Origin: an uncultured Lysobacteraceae bacterium
GTDB taxonomy: Bacteria; Pseudomonadota; Gammaproteobacteria; Xanthomonadales; Xanthomonadaceae
NCBI GenBank assembly: GCA_946480825.1
Contig: CAMLLG010000011.1
Coordinates: forward strand, 1-64,000
Direction of reading: 5' to 3'
Length of the DNA: 64,000 nucleotides
A program made the position numbers and the translations under genes. The notes below the pieces were generated by a model, which worked only from the letters and a program-made list of their open reading frames with translations, was not told the origin of the DNA and did not search any database. Below are positions 18,869-27,885 of the stretch, piece after piece; the stretch's first letter is position 1, and each line of letters starts with the position of its first letter.

Positions 18869-19851
18869 GCCTCGGCGCGAGTCGTCGAGGGTGCGCGCGT
18901 TCCTGTCGCGCGCGCGTCTTCGGGATGGCAGCGTTCGCGATAAGCCTGCATCGCTTCGGCGAGGATCGACACCGCGAGTTCCTGCGGATCGCGCGCGCGC
19001 GGCAACAGCCCGAGCGGGCTGCGCAGGCGCGCCCGCGATGCGGCGGCGACGCCGAGCGCTTCCAGCCGTTCGAGCCGCAGCGCCTGGGTGCGCGGGCTGC
19101 CCATCGCGCCGACCAGACAGGCGTCGCTGTCGAGCGCGCGCTGCAGGAACGGCAGTTCCCAGTCGTGATCGTGGAACAGGGTGATGGCCGCGGTCCAGGC
19201 ATCGAAGAGATCGGCATCGAATGCGAGCGGCGGCAGGGTGTGCTGCGCCTGCAGCACGTGCAGGCGCACCCCGAGCGCATCCAGCGGCGCCTGCAGATCG
19301 CGGTCCGGGCTGAACGCGATCGTCTCGATGTCCGCGGCGCGCGCCAGCCGGCACATCGCCAGCAGCGTGTCGCCGGCGCCGGCCAGCACCAGCCGCAGCG
19401 GCGGCAAGCGCCGTACGACGACGGCGTCCGCGGTCGGCAGGGCGTCGGCGACGCAGATCGGCGGCGATGCGGGATCGTGCCAGTGCAGCGAGAACGGTGT
19501 GCGGTGGGTGATCGCCTGCGCGATCGCCTCGACGGTCGCGGCAGGCACCGCGCCGTCGAACTGCAGGTCCAGGCCGCTGCCGCAGGGCAGCACGATGTCG
19601 ACGTAGGGCGAATCTTCGCCGTAGCGCACGCGGCGGCTGATGCCGTCGGCCAGCGCGCGCCGCGCATCTTCGATCACCGACCCGTCGAGACAGCCGCCGG
19701 AGAACGAGCCGGCAACCTCGCCGCCTTCGGTCACGGCCATCTGCGCGCCGATCCGGCGCGGTGCGGCGCCGTGGATGCCGATCAGGGTGACCAGCGCGCA
19801 GCGTTCGTTCCGCCGCGCGCTGGCGATCAACAGCTCAAGCGCACCCGGCAT
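18865..19851 (-). CDS. xdhC: XdhC-family molybdenum-enzyme maturation factor
   Basis: A 328-residue protein with both family parts. The N-terminal XdhC/CoxI domain carries GSFSGGCLDGSVIEDA (residues 48-63), and the C-terminal Rossmann-type XdhC_C domain carries LVLAGAGDT and LVGAMGSPRTQALRLERL. XdhC proteins bind the molybdenum cofactor, help sulfurate it and insert it into xanthine dehydrogenase-type enzymes. It lies 27 nt after iorB and overlaps the mocA-like gene, so enzyme and maturation factors are made together. Confidence 0.92.
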   Translation of the reverse strand: MPGALELLIASARRNERCALVTLIGIHGAAPRRIGAQMAVTEGGEVAGSFSGGCLDGSVIEDARRALADGISRRVRYGEDSPYVDIVLPCGSGLDLQFDGAVPAATVEAIAQAITHRTPFSLHWHDPASPPICVADALPTADAVVVRRLPPLRLVLAGAGDTLLAMCRLARAADIETIAFSPDRDLQAPLDALGVRLHVLQAQHTLPPLAFDADLFDAWTAAITLFHDHDWELPFLQRALDSDACLVGAMGSPRTQALRLERLEALGVAAASRARLRSPLGLLPRARDPQELAVSILAEAMQAYRERCHPEDARATGTRAPSTTRAEA

Positions 19852-19878
19852 CGCGCACCGCGGTCGTGCCTGCAGGGG

Positions 19879-22113
19879 TCATGCCTTGACGAACGGCAGG
19901 TCGCGCACGCGTGTGCCGGTGGCCTGGAAGATCGCGTTGGCGACGGCGGGGCCGATCGGCGGCACCGCGCATTCGCCGATGCCGGTCGGGGCGACGGTCG
20001 AGGGCAGCATGTGCACTTCCACCGACGGCATCGCATCGATCCGCAGCACCCGATAGGCATCGTAGTTGCGTGCGGTCGGCGCGCCGTTGTCCAGCACGAT
20101 GGTTTCGCCCAGCATCGCGCTCAGGCCGAAGCCGGTGCCGCCTTCGAGCTGCGCGCGCACCACGTCGGGATTGATCACGGTGCCGCAGTCGGAGGCCACC
20201 ACGCAGCGTTCGACCTTGATTCCGCCGTCGGCGGTCTTCGAGACTTCGGCGACGGTGGCGACGTAGCTGCCGAACGACTGATGCACGGCGACGCCGCGGA
20301 AGCGGCCGGCCACGGCCGGTTGCGACCAGCCCGCCTTCTCGGCGGCCAGCGACAGCACCGCGCGTTCGCGCGCGTCGGCCGGCAGCAGCGCCAGCCGCAG
20401 CGCGACCGGGTCCTGCGCGGTCGCGGTCGCGATCTCGTCGAGCATGGTCTGCATCACGTACGCGGTGTGGGTGTGGCCGACCGAGCGCCACCACAGCACC
20501 GGCACCGGCGACGCCGGATGGGTCATGCGCACGTCGATGTCGGGCAGCGCGTAGGGCGTGTCTGCGACGCCTTCGGTCGAGGTCGGATCGATGCCGTCCT
20601 TCATCATCATCGCTTCGAACGGCGTGCCGGCCATGATCGACTGGCCGACGATGTGATGTTCCCAGCCGCTGATCTTGCCGTCGGCATCGAGACCGACGCG
20701 CACGCGGTGCAGATGCAGCGGGCGATAACGGCCGCCGCCCATGTCGGCGTCGCGCGTCCACTGCAGTTTGATCGGGGCGCGGAACTGCAGCGCCTTGGCG
20801 ATCTCGGTGGCTTCGACGAACACGTCGCAGTCGAAGACCGCACGTCGGCCGAAGCCGCCGCCGGTCTTCATCACGTGCAGATCGACCTGCTCGGGTTTCA
20901 CGCCGGCGATCTGCGCGCAGGCGGCCTGGACCGCATCGGGCATCTGCAGGCCGCCGTGGATGTGCAGACGTTCGCCGTCCTTGTGGACGACGGCGTTCAG
21001 CGGCTCCAGCGCGGCGTGGGCGAGATAGGGAAAACGGTAGGTCGCTTCGATCGTTTTCGCGGCCTTGCCGAGCGCGGTCTTCGCATCGCCGCGCTTCAGC
21101 GCGACCTTGCCGTCCTGCTTCGACAGCGCTTCGTATTCGGCGAACATCGCGTCGGACGAGCGCGTCTCCGCGCCGCTGTCGTCCCACGTGATCTGCAGCG
21201 CTTCGCGGCCCTTCATCGCGGCCCAGGTGTCGTTCGCCACCACCGCGACGCCGCGCGAGATCTGCACCACGTCGACCACGCCCGGCACCGCCTTCGCGGC
21301 GGTGGCGTCGAACGACGCCACCTTGCCGCCGAAGCGCGGGCTGTGCGCGACGGTGGCGACCAGCATGCCCGGCAGGCGGATGTCGATGGTGTAGGCCTGG
21401 GTGCCGTCGGATTTGGCGCGCGCGTCGATGCGCGCGGTCGCGTCCTTGCCGATCAGGGTCCACGCCTTCGCGTCCTTCAGCGCCACATCGCCGGGCACCG
21501 GCAGCGGCGCGGCGGCGGCGATCAGGTTGGCGTAGGGCGCGCGTCGATCGCTGCCGGCGTGCACGACCTCGCCGTTCGCGGTCGTGAGTTCGCCGATGTC
21601 GACCTTCCACTGCTTCGCGGCCGCCTGTTTCAACAGCTCGCGCGCGGCGGCGCCGGCCTTGCGATAACGCTCCCACGACGACGGCATGCTGCTGGACCCG
21701 CCGGTGATCTGGAACGCGCCGCCCATCGCGAGATTGCCGTACCACTTCGGATTGCCGGCGCGGCCTTCGACCAGCACCTTGTCCAGCGCCACGTCGAGTT
21801 CTTCCGCGACCAGCGTCGCCAGGCCGTGGTAGGAATTCTGGCCCATGTCGAACTGACTGGAATACACGGTGACGAAGCCGTCGGCCGCGATCGCGATGTA
21901 GGCCTCGAACGGCGAACCCGCCGCGGGCTTGACCGCGGCGCTGGCGGCCGGCGCATCGCCGTCGTCGGGGTCCATGCGGCAGCCGACCATCAGCGCCGAT
22001 CCGATCAGGCTCGCGCCGAGGACGAACTGGCGACGCGAGAGCGTGGGCGTCGTCGCGGCGGCGGCGGTGGCCGTGGCGGTGGCCAGGGCGGAGAGTTTGC
22101 GACCGTTGAACAT
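19879..22113 (-). CDS. Xanthine dehydrogenase-family molybdopterin subunit, IorB type (Tat-exported)
   Basis: A 744-residue large subunit of a molybdenum hydroxylase, starting at ATG 22113. A Tat signal, LSRRQFVLGASLIG, lies at residues 25-38, so the enzyme works in the periplasm or at the membrane. Molybdopterin-contact segments include GGSSSMPSSWERYRKAG, MKTGGGFGRR and GGTGFGLSAMLGE. The catalytic Glu of the family lies in GIGECAVPPIGPA near the C-terminus. The fused two-domain form without FAD domain matches isoquinoline 1-oxidoreductase beta (IorB) and the membrane aldehyde dehydrogenases. With the 2Fe-2S subunit 11 nt upstream it should oxidise an N-heterocycle or aldehyde; the substrate is unknown. 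Confidence 0.9.
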   Translation of the reverse strand: MFNGRKLSALATATATAAAATTPTLSRRQFVLGASLIGSALMVGCRMDPDDGDAPAASAAVKPAAGSPFEAYIAIAADGFVTVYSSQFDMGQNSYHGLATLVAEELDVALDKVLVEGRAGNPKWYGNLAMGGAFQITGGSSSMPSSWERYRKAGAAARELLKQAAAKQWKVDIGELTTANGEVVHAGSDRRAPYANLIAAAAPLPVPGDVALKDAKAWTLIGKDATARIDARAKSDGTQAYTIDIRLPGMLVATVAHSPRFGGKVASFDATAAKAVPGVVDVVQISRGVAVVANDTWAAMKGREALQITWDDSGAETRSSDAMFAEYEALSKQDGKVALKRGDAKTALGKAAKTIEATYRFPYLAHAALEPLNAVVHKDGERLHIHGGLQMPDAVQAACAQIAGVKPEQVDLHVMKTGGGFGRRAVFDCDVFVEATEIAKALQFRAPIKLQWTRDADMGGGRYRPLHLHRVRVGLDADGKISGWEHHIVGQSIMAGTPFEAMMMKDGIDPTSTEGVADTPYALPDIDVRMTHPASPVPVLWWRSVGHTHTAYVMQTMLDEIATATAQDPVALRLALLPADARERAVLSLAAEKAGWSQPAVAGRFRGVAVHQSFGSYVATVAEVSKTADGGIKVERCVVASDCGTVINPDVVRAQLEGGTGFGLSAMLGETIVLDNGAPTARNYDAYRVLRIDAMPSVEVHMLPSTVAPTGIGECAVPPIGPAVANAIFQATGTRVRDLPFVKA

Positions 22114-22124
22114 GTCCGTGCTCC

Positions 22125-22589
22125 TCAGGCGAGCGTCGCGGCCGCGGCCTTGATCGCCGCGCGGATGCGTTGATAGGTGGCGCAGCGGCAGAGATTGCCG
22201 GCCATCGCCGCATCGATGTCGTCGTCGCCGGGATTGCGGTTGCTTTCCAGCAGCGCGACCGCGGCCATGATCTGTCCGCTCTGGCAGTAGCCGCACTGCG
22301 CCACCGCACCGGCGACCCACGCGTCCTGCACCGCCTTGGCGACAGGCCCGGTGGCGGCCGCGCCTTCGATCGTGGTGATCGGTTGGCCGACCAGCGCGCT
22401 GGCCGGCGTGATGCAGCTGCGCATCGGCTGACCGGCGACATGCACGGTGCAGGCGCCGCACTGGGCCATGCCGCAGCCGTACTTGGTGCCGGTCAGTCCG
22501 GCGATGTCGCGCAGCACCCACAGCAGCGGCATGTCGTCGGGCGCATCCACCGACACCGGTTTGCCGTTGATCGTCAGTTCGAAGGCCAT
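22125..22589 (-). CDS. [2Fe-2S] subunit of molybdenum hydroxylase, IorA type
   Basis: A 154-residue protein starting at ATG 22589 after a short purine run (AGGAGCGCGAC). The plant-type [2Fe-2S] cluster motif CGMAQCGAC lies at about residues 39-47, and the second cluster motif is CGYCQSGQ followed by CRC ([10 protein letters not shown]). It passes electrons from the molybdopterin subunit to the respiratory chain. It is the first gene of the iorA-iorB-xdhC-mocA operon. It has no signal peptide, so it is probably exported folded with IorB through Tat. Confidence 0.92.
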   Translation of the reverse strand: MAFELTINGKPVSVDAPDDMPLLWVLRDIAGLTGTKYGCGMAQCGACTVHVAGQPMRSCITPASALVGQPITTIEGAAATGPVAKAVQDAWVAGAVAQCGYCQSGQIMAAVALLESNRNPGDDDIDAAMAGNLCRCATYQRIRAAIKAAAATLA

Positions 22590-22702
22590 GTCGCGCTCCT
22601 GATGCGGGTCTGAAGAAAGATGCGGAGAAAGAGCGAGTACCGGAGTTCGTCGAGACCGCTCGCGGCGCGCGCTGCGTGGCGCGGCCCCGGGCCTGCGGCC
22701 GC

Positions 22703-22746
22703 GAAGAGAACCGGGCCGAAGAGAACCGGCCGAAGAGAACCAGGCC
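22703..22746. repeat. Three tandem repeats of 14-15 bp
   Basis: GAAGAGAACCGGGCC, GAAGAGAACCGGCC and GAAGAGAACCAGGCC lie head to tail in the region upstream of iorA (22590-22879, 290 bases without a gene). The rest of that region holds the terminator at 22824, and presumably the iorA promoter, which I cannot place. Confidence 0.85.
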
Positions 22747-22823
22747 ACACTAGTCCAATTTCCGGGGCCGTTCCAGTGCGCGGGCGGCACGCGCCGTTGC
22801 GAGTGCGGACATGCCGCGGCGCC

Positions 22824-22853
22824 AAGAAAAAGGACGCGGCCGGAGCCGCGCCC
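22824..22853 (-). terminator. Intrinsic terminator of the lipoprotein gene at 22880
   Basis: On the minus strand, GGGCGCGGC pairs with GCCGCGTCC (one G-T pair) around TCCG and is followed by TTTTTCTT. It starts 27 nt after the gene's stop. Confidence 0.85.
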
Positions 22854-22879
22854 TTCGGGAAACGATCGCTGCGCCGGGC

Positions 22880-23395
22880 TTACTTGGCGACGTCGAATTC
22901 CTTGGTCTGCACCACGGTGCCGTCGAGGCTCACCGCGACCTTGTACTTGCCGGCCGGCCAGCCGTCGGGCTTGGCGAACTGGAAATGGGTGATGCCCTTG
23001 TCGGTCATGTTGAGGTCGCGGGTTTCGTCGCTGACCACCATTTCCTCGGTGCCGTTCATGTAGGTCAGCTTGGCGCCGACCTTCCCGGCGACGGTGGCGG
23101 CCGGGTCGCTGGTGCCGGTGGCGATCGACACGTACACCGTGTCCTTCGGCTTGAAGCTGGCGGTCGGCGTCGTGACCTTCATCGCGGCGTCGACGGCGCT
23201 GCCCAGCTCGACCGAGGCGATCGAAGCGGTCGCCGCCGGTGTGGGCGCGGGCATGGGCGCAGGCTCGGTGGTGGCCGGCGGCGCGGTCGGCGCGGCTTCT
23301 TCCTTCTTCTTGCAGCCGACGACGGCCACGCTGCCGATCACGGCGACGAGAAGGGCCTGGGACATCTTGCTCTGGAACGTGTGCGTGCGAGTCAT
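22880..23395 (-). CDS. Hypothetical lipoprotein (171 aa)
   Basis: A 171-residue protein with a lipoprotein signal: a hydrophobic stretch ending VAVVGC, then a Lys/Glu patch KKKEEAA, so a lipidated Cys near residue 28. A 30-residue Pro/Ala/Thr linker ([18 protein letters not shown]) leads to a beta-rich domain of about 105 residues containing [13 protein letters not shown] and [13 protein letters not shown], which reads like an immunoglobulin-like fold. ATG 23395 is preferred to the internal Met 11 because it lies beyond a GAGGA purine box. I do not recognise the family. Confidence 0.7.
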   Translation of the reverse strand: MTRTHTFQSKMSQALLVAVIGSVAVVGCKKKEEAAPTAPPATTEPAPMPAPTPAATASIASVELGSAVDAAMKVTTPTASFKPKDTVYVSIATGTSDPAATVAGKVGAKLTYMNGTEEMVVSDETRDLNMTDKGITHFQFAKPDGWPAGKYKVAVSLDGTVVQTKEFDVAK

Positions 23396-23468
23396 GGGAT
23401 GAGTCCTCGATTCGTTTTGCAGAAAATCCTGTGTCGGGCGTGCCCGATCGATCGTGCGTCGGCCGCGA

Positions 23469-23828
23469 TCAGCCGGCCGAGGGCTCGTCTGGATCGCCGT
23501 CGCCATCGATATCGATCGCCGGCAGCGTGATCGTCTGTCCCGGGAAAATGCGGTCGGGATCTTCGATGCCGTCTCGGTTGGCTTCGTAAATCTGGCGCCA
23601 GTATTTCGCCTTGCCGTAGAAGCGCTTGGCGATGTGCGACAGCGTGTCGCCCTTTTCGATGGTGTAGGTCTGCGCACCGCTGCCGCCGCCACCGCCTTCG
23701 CCACCGACGATCTCTTCGGTGGACACGACCGTGGTCTGGACGTTGCTGAAGTCGGGGCGGACCTGTTCGGTGCTGGTCACCGTGGTCTGCACGTTCGAAA
23801 AATCGGGTTTCTTGTCGGGCGTGGTCAT
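23469..23828 (-). CDS. LysM-domain protein (119 aa)
   Basis: A 119-residue protein. ATG 23828 follows AGGAG at good spacing. Residues 1-45 hold two copies of the decapeptide PDFSNVQTTV separated by STEQVR, then a Gly-rich linker. Residues 55-105 form one LysM domain (YTIEKGDTLSHIAKRFYG ... IFPGQTITLP), similar to the LysM of E. coli YgaU/Kbp. The C-terminus, DIDGDGDPDE, looks like a small calcium-type acidic loop. No signal peptide is present, so a cytoplasmic potassium-binding (Kbp-like) role is possible. The repeated N-terminus is unusual. Confidence 0.8.
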   Translation of the reverse strand: MTTPDKKPDFSNVQTTVTSTEQVRPDFSNVQTTVVSTEEIVGGEGGGGGSGAQTYTIEKGDTLSHIAKRFYGKAKYWRQIYEANRDGIEDPDRIFPGQTITLPAIDIDGDGDPDEPSAG

Positions 23829-23915
23829 GGCGAATGGCTCCTGCCTGGAGGGCCCGGTCACATTGACACGCAGGATGTTAAGAAAGCATATCGATCGCGT
23901 GTGTTTTTCGGCGAC

Positions 23916-23954
23916 GGCCGGTTTTGATGGCCGGTTTCGATGGCCCGTTCCGAT
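23916..23954. repeat. Three tandem 13-bp repeats between the LysM gene and queF
   Basis: GGCCGGTTTTGAT, GGCCGGTTTCGAT and GGCCCGTTCCGAT lie head to tail in the 154-base gap. No hairpin or promoter is evident around them. Confidence 0.75.
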
Positions 23955-23982
23955 GGCTGATCTCGACCACCGCCGTTCAGGG

Positions 23983-24813
23983 CTATTGCCGCGCGTCGCG
24001 GCCCGCGGCCGGCGCGTCGACATCCGCGGTCGCGCGCCAGGGATTGATGTCCAGTCCGCCGCGGCGGGTGTAGCGGGCCTCAACCGACAAGGTCTCGCAG
24101 CGGCAGCGCGCGCGCAGGTCGACGAAAATGCGTTCCACGCATTGTTCGTGGAATTCGGCGTGATCGCGGAACGACACCAGATATCGCAACAGTCCCGGGC
24201 GATCGATCCGCGGTCCGCGATAGGCGATGCGCACGCCGGCCCAGTCGGGCTGGCCGGTGACCGGGCAGTTGGATTTCAGCAGCGCCGAATGCAGGATTTC
24301 CTCGGCGGTTTCGGCATCGTCCGCCGTCAGCAGGGTCGCGTCGGGCGGGCCGTAGCGGTCGATATCGATCTCCTGGCCATCGATGGATTCGGCGCCCTCC
24401 GCGCCTTCGGCGAACGGCGGCAGCCCGAACACCACTTCCACCGTCGAGCCCGCGGCGGCGGAGAGGTCGGCGATGATCGCCGCGCGCACGTCGCCGGTGG
24501 ATTCGAAGCGCGCAGCGTTGAGCGAGTTGAGATAGAGCTTCAGCGATTTCGACTCGATCAACTGCGGCGATGTCGCCGGCACGGTGATCGTCGCGGTCTC
24601 GACCACCGGCTTGCCGCGCACGTCCAGCCAGCTCAGTTCGTAGGCATGCCAGCGATCGTGGCCGACGAAGGGCGGCGCCGCATCGTCGACGCCGATCTCG
24701 GCCCGCGCCTGCGCGCGCGCGATCGGGAACAGCAGCGACGGATCGTAGCGATCGGGATAGGCGACCTCGCGGCCGAGAGGGATGTCGCCGTGTCTGATGT
24801 CGTGGTTGTTCAT
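23983..24813 (-). CDS. queF: NADPH-dependent 7-cyano-7-deazaguanine reductase
   Basis: A 276-residue QueF of the long (type II, YqcD-like) form. It reduces preQ0 to preQ1 in queuosine biosynthesis. The nucleophile Cys183 is in [14 protein letters not shown], with Asp190 as the acid. The NADPH/substrate loop [11 protein letters not shown] is at residues 87-97, and the His223-Glu224 pair in [12 protein letters not shown] is the other substrate contact. The gene is isolated, and there is no room upstream for a preQ1 riboswitch before the inverted repeat at 24840. Confidence 0.95.
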   Translation of the reverse strand: MNNHDIRHGDIPLGREVAYPDRYDPSLLFPIARAQARAEIGVDDAAPPFVGHDRWHAYELSWLDVRGKPVVETATITVPATSPQLIESKSLKLYLNSLNAARFESTGDVRAAIIADLSAAAGSTVEVVFGLPPFAEGAEGAESIDGQEIDIDRYGPPDATLLTADDAETAEEILHSALLKSNCPVTGQPDWAGVRIAYRGPRIDRPGLLRYLVSFRDHAEFHEQCVERIFVDLRARCRCETLSVEARYTRRGGLDINPWRATADVDAPAAGRDARQ

Positions 24814-24839
24814 GCGGCCATTATCGCCCAGCCGCTTTT

Positions 24840-24912
24840 CGTAGGAGGGCCTTCAGGCCCGAGCTTTTCATCGATTCTCATGAAAGAGATCGGGCCTGAA
24901 GGCCCTCCTACG
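24840..24912. repeat. Perfect 23-bp inverted repeat with 27-nt loop
   Basis: The arms at 24840-24862 and 24890-24912 are exactly complementary (GTAGGAGGGCCTTCAGGCCC and its complement). They fill the gap between the convergent-side ends of the queF start and the amidohydrolase stop, where the structure could also stop transcription. It is the same design as the element at 26318: GTAGGAG start, internal GGCC or GCGC palindrome, 27-nt spacer. Confidence 0.9.
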
Positions 24913-24925
24913 GGTCGCGTTCGCT

Positions 24926-26245
24926 TTATTGCGCGCCGTGCAGATAATCCAGCGCCACCTGCAGCATGCCGCGGAAGCCGACGTCCAGCGCCGATTCGTC
25001 GAGGAAGAACTCCGGCGAATGGTTCGACGGCGCCTTGTTCGGGTCCTGGCCTTTCGGCGTCGAACCCACGAAGAAGAAGAAGCCCGGCACTTCGCGCGCG
25101 TAGAACGAGAAATCCTCCGCGCCCATGTTCAGACCCATCTCGACCACGTTGTCCTTGCCGGCCGCGCGCACCAGGCTGGGCAGCATCTTCGCGGTCAGCG
25201 CCGGATCGTTCGAAGTCACCGGGTTGCCCTTGGTGTCGGGGATCTGCGCCACCGCGGTCGCGCCGTGCGCGGCGGCGACGTGTTCGGCCACGTTCTGCAG
25301 ATCCTTGAACACCGCCGCGCGCATGCCGTCGTCGAAGGTGCGGATGGTGCCGACCAGCTCCACCTGATCGGGAATGATGTTGTAGCGGATGCCGCCCTTG
25401 ATCGCGCCGAAGCTGACGACCACCGGCAGCTTCGAGATGTTCTGGCGGCGGGAAACGATCGTCTGCGCGCTGCCGATCACGTCGGCCGCGGCGACGATCG
25501 GGTCCACGCCGCCCCACGGCCGCGAGCCGTGCGTCTGCCGGCCCTTGATCACGATGTTGAAGCGATCGGACGCGGCCATCGCCGGGCCGCTGCGCCAGCC
25601 GATCTGACCGGCGTTGAGGGTGCTGAACACGTGCAGGCCGAACACCGCCTCGGGTTTGAAGTCGCGGAAGATGCCCTGCTTCAGCATTTCCTCGGCGCCG
25701 CCGTCCTCACCGTCCGGCGGGCCTTCCTCGGCCGGCTGGAACACGAACAGCACTTCGCCCGGCAGATCGGCCTTCATCGCCGCCAGCGCTTCGGCCACGC
25801 CCATCAGGATCGAGGTGTGGGCGTCGTGGCCGCAGGCGTGCATCACGCCGACGGTTTCGCCGCGGAAGGTCGCGGTGGCCTTCGACGCGAACGGCAGGTC
25901 GCTGCGTTCGGTCACCGGCAGCGCGTCCATGTCGGCGCGGATCGCGATGCGCGGGCCGGGCTTGCCGCCCTTCAGCACCGCGACCACGCCGGTGGTGGCG
26001 ATGCGGGTCTTCACCTCCAGCCCGAGCGCGCGCAGGTGATCGGCGACGACTTTCGAGGTGCGCACTTCGCGGTTGCCCAGCTCCGGATGCTGATGCAGAT
26101 CGCGGCGCCAGGCCAGCACCTTCGGCTGCAGCCGCTGCGCCTGCTGCGTCACTTCGGGCCGGATCGCGTCGGCGGCGCGTGCGGTCGGGGCGAGGGTCGC
26201 GCCGAGCGCGGCGGCGAGGGACAGGGCGAGCAGGGTCGTGCGCAT
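24926..26245 (-). CDS. Secreted M20 family amidohydrolase/peptidase
   Basis: A 439-residue protein with a Sec signal peptide ending at about ARAA (residue 25). It belongs to the M20D (hippurate hydrolase/IAA-amidohydrolase-like) group. Metal-site segments are HACGHDAHTS, with the conserved Cys and His, the catalytic Glu pair in FQPAEEGPP, and the late His in NHSPEFFLDE. The lid segment KGRQTHGSRPWGGVDPI is typical. These enzymes remove N-acyl or peptide amides from amino acids. Being exported, it probably processes external acyl-amino acids or peptides, which would suit the amino-acid permease gene just upstream on the other strand. Confidence 0.9.
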   Translation of the reverse strand: MRTTLLALSLAAALGATLAPTARAADAIRPEVTQQAQRLQPKVLAWRRDLHQHPELGNREVRTSKVVADHLRALGLEVKTRIATTGVVAVLKGGKPGPRIAIRADMDALPVTERSDLPFASKATATFRGETVGVMHACGHDAHTSILMGVAEALAAMKADLPGEVLFVFQPAEEGPPDGEDGGAEEMLKQGIFRDFKPEAVFGLHVFSTLNAGQIGWRSGPAMAASDRFNIVIKGRQTHGSRPWGGVDPIVAAADVIGSAQTIVSRRQNISKLPVVVSFGAIKGGIRYNIIPDQVELVGTIRTFDDGMRAAVFKDLQNVAEHVAAAHGATAVAQIPDTKGNPVTSNDPALTAKMLPSLVRAAGKDNVVEMGLNMGAEDFSFYAREVPGFFFFVGSTPKGQDPNKAPSNHSPEFFLDESALDVGFRGMLQVALDYLHGAQ

Positions 26246-26317
26246 GCAGGGTCTCCGTTGAATGCGCCCGATCCTAACCCGAACCCGATGCGGATCGCGG
26301 CAAGGTCTGGTCGGCCC

Positions 26318-26394
26318 CTGTAGGAGCGCCGGAAGGCGCGACAGGCTGCGGAAGATCTTTACTGGGCCAGTCGCGCCTTCCGGCGCTCCTACAG
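26318..26394. repeat. Perfect 25-bp inverted repeat with 27-nt loop
   Basis: The arms at 26318-26342 and 26370-26394 are exactly complementary (CTGTAGGAGCGCCGGAAGGC and onward). It lies between the divergent amidohydrolase and permease genes. Its loop is 27 nt, like 24840, but the loop sequence differs. Confidence 0.9.
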
Positions 26395-26480
26395 TCCCCC
26401 CGTCGCAGCGCGACGACGCTCGCCAAACCCGCGGCCGCCATGCGAGGCTGCGCGCTCCGTCCCGTTCCGGATTCCGCCCC

Positions 26481-27809
26481 ATGCCCGATGCGTCCTCCGC
26501 CCGCCCGCTGCAGGGCGATGCCGCGCTGATCCGCGCGGTCGGCACCTTCGCGCTGACCGCCGCGGTGATCAACGTGATCATCGGCGGCGGCATCTTCCGG
26601 ATGCCCTCGGCGCTTGCGACGCAGATGGGCAGCGCGGCGCCGCTGGCGCTGCTGGCCGGTGCGCTCGCGATCGTGCCGGTCGCGCTGTGCTTCGCCGCGA
26701 TCGGCAGCCGCACCCGCGCCACCGGCGGGCCGTATACGTATCTCACCGCGGTGTTCGGGCCGTTCGCCGGCTTCGTCGCCGGCGCGCTGATGTGGATCAG
26801 CAATCTCGCATCGAGCGCCGGCGTCGCCGCGGCGTTCACGGTGCAGGTCGGCACGCTCGCGCCGGTGTTTTCCGATCCGGACAATCCGTGGCCGCGCGCC
26901 GCGCTGCTCACCGGTCTGTACGCGCTGCTGTTCGCGCTCAACGCGTTCGGCGTGAAGCTGGGCGCGCGCGCGATCGCGGTGCTGGCGACGCTGAAACTCG
27001 CGCCGCTGTTTGCGCTCGCCGCGGTCGGCATCTTCTTCGTCGACTGGTCGCAGGTGAGTTTCTCCTTCGGCGACGTGCCGTCGGTGTCGGCGCTGGGCGC
27101 GTCGATGGTGCTGGTGATGTTCGCCTACTCCGGCATGGAAACCGCGCTGGTACCGTCGGGCGAGCTGCGCGATCCGTCGCGCAACGTGCCGCGCGCCACC
27201 GTCGCCGCGATCCTGCTGGTGGTGCTGCTGTATCTCGGTCTGCAGATCGTCGGCCAGGGCCTGCTCGGCGACGATCTCGCCAGGAGCGGCGTGCCGATCG
27301 CCGACACCGCCGCGGCGCTGTGGGCGCCGGGCCGCACGCTGTTGCTGATCACCGCCTGCGTGTCGATGGCCGGCTTCCTGATGGGCAATCTGTTCGGCAC
27401 ATCGCGGCTGGTCTATGCGCTGGGTCGCGACGGTTATCTGCCATCCGCGTTCGGCAGCGTCACCGCGACCCATCGCGTGCCGCTGTTCGCGTTGATCGCG
27501 CATGCCGGCATCGCCTGGGCGCTCGCGCTCGGCGGCGAATTCGACACCCTCGCGTTGATTTCCGGCGGCGCGATCTGCCTGATGTACGCCTTCGTCGGCG
27601 CCGCCGCGTGGCGCGCGCAGCGCATCGATCTGCGCGACGGCGACAGCGCGCCGTTCCGCCTGCCCGGCGGCGCGGCCATCCCGCTGATTTCGCTGGTCGC
27701 GATGCTGGCGATCGTGACCACGCTCAAGGCCGACGAGTGGATGGCGATCGGCATCGCGCTGGCCGCGCTGGTGGCCGTGTACGGCGTGCTGCGGGCGGTG
27801 CGCAAATAA
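26481..27809 (+). CDS. APC family amino acid permease
   Basis: A 442-residue membrane protein with about 12 transmembrane segments. The first, containing INVIIGGGIFRMPSALA, carries the APC-superfamily GxG substrate-binding motif. TM6 contains FAYSGMETALVPSGELRDPSRNVPRA, the conserved region of the basic and neutral amino-acid exchangers. The start ATG 26481 was chosen where family similarity begins. It should import or exchange amino acids; the specificity is unknown. It is divergent from the secreted M20 amidohydrolase, and the two may act in the same uptake route. Confidence 0.9.
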   Translation: MPDASSARPLQGDAALIRAVGTFALTAAVINVIIGGGIFRMPSALATQMGSAAPLALLAGALAIVPVALCFAAIGSRTRATGGPYTYLTAVFGPFAGFVAGALMWISNLASSAGVAAAFTVQVGTLAPVFSDPDNPWPRAALLTGLYALLFALNAFGVKLGARAIAVLATLKLAPLFALAAVGIFFVDWSQVSFSFGDVPSVSALGASMVLVMFAYSGMETALVPSGELRDPSRNVPRATVAAILLVVLLYLGLQIVGQGLLGDDLARSGVPIADTAAALWAPGRTLLLITACVSMAGFLMGNLFGTSRLVYALGRDGYLPSAFGSVTATHRVPLFALIAHAGIAWALALGGEFDTLALISGGAICLMYAFVGAAAWRAQRIDLRDGDSAPFRLPGGAAIPLISLVAMLAIVTTLKADEWMAIGIALAALVAVYGVLRAVRK

Positions 27810-27885
27810 TCTCGACGGCCGGTCGCGTCCGGATCGCATGCCGTGGGCGGCATCTCCGGCGAACCCGCGGTGCCGATGAGAGGCG

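Noticed and set aside
18310..22173. Very long open frame (1287 codons) on the plus strand
   Set aside because: It lies antisense to the mocA-like, xdhC and iorB genes, has Arg/His/Gln-rich low-complexity translation and no motif. High-GC genes create such shadow frames. The same holds for 1423-3420 (minus), 39219-42437 (plus) and 5698-7809 (plus).
24840..24912. Rho-independent terminator of queF/M20 genes
   Set aside because: It may stop transcription, but the 27-nt loop and the shared design with 26318 (which lies between divergent starts) point to a dispersed repeat, so it is listed as a repeat.
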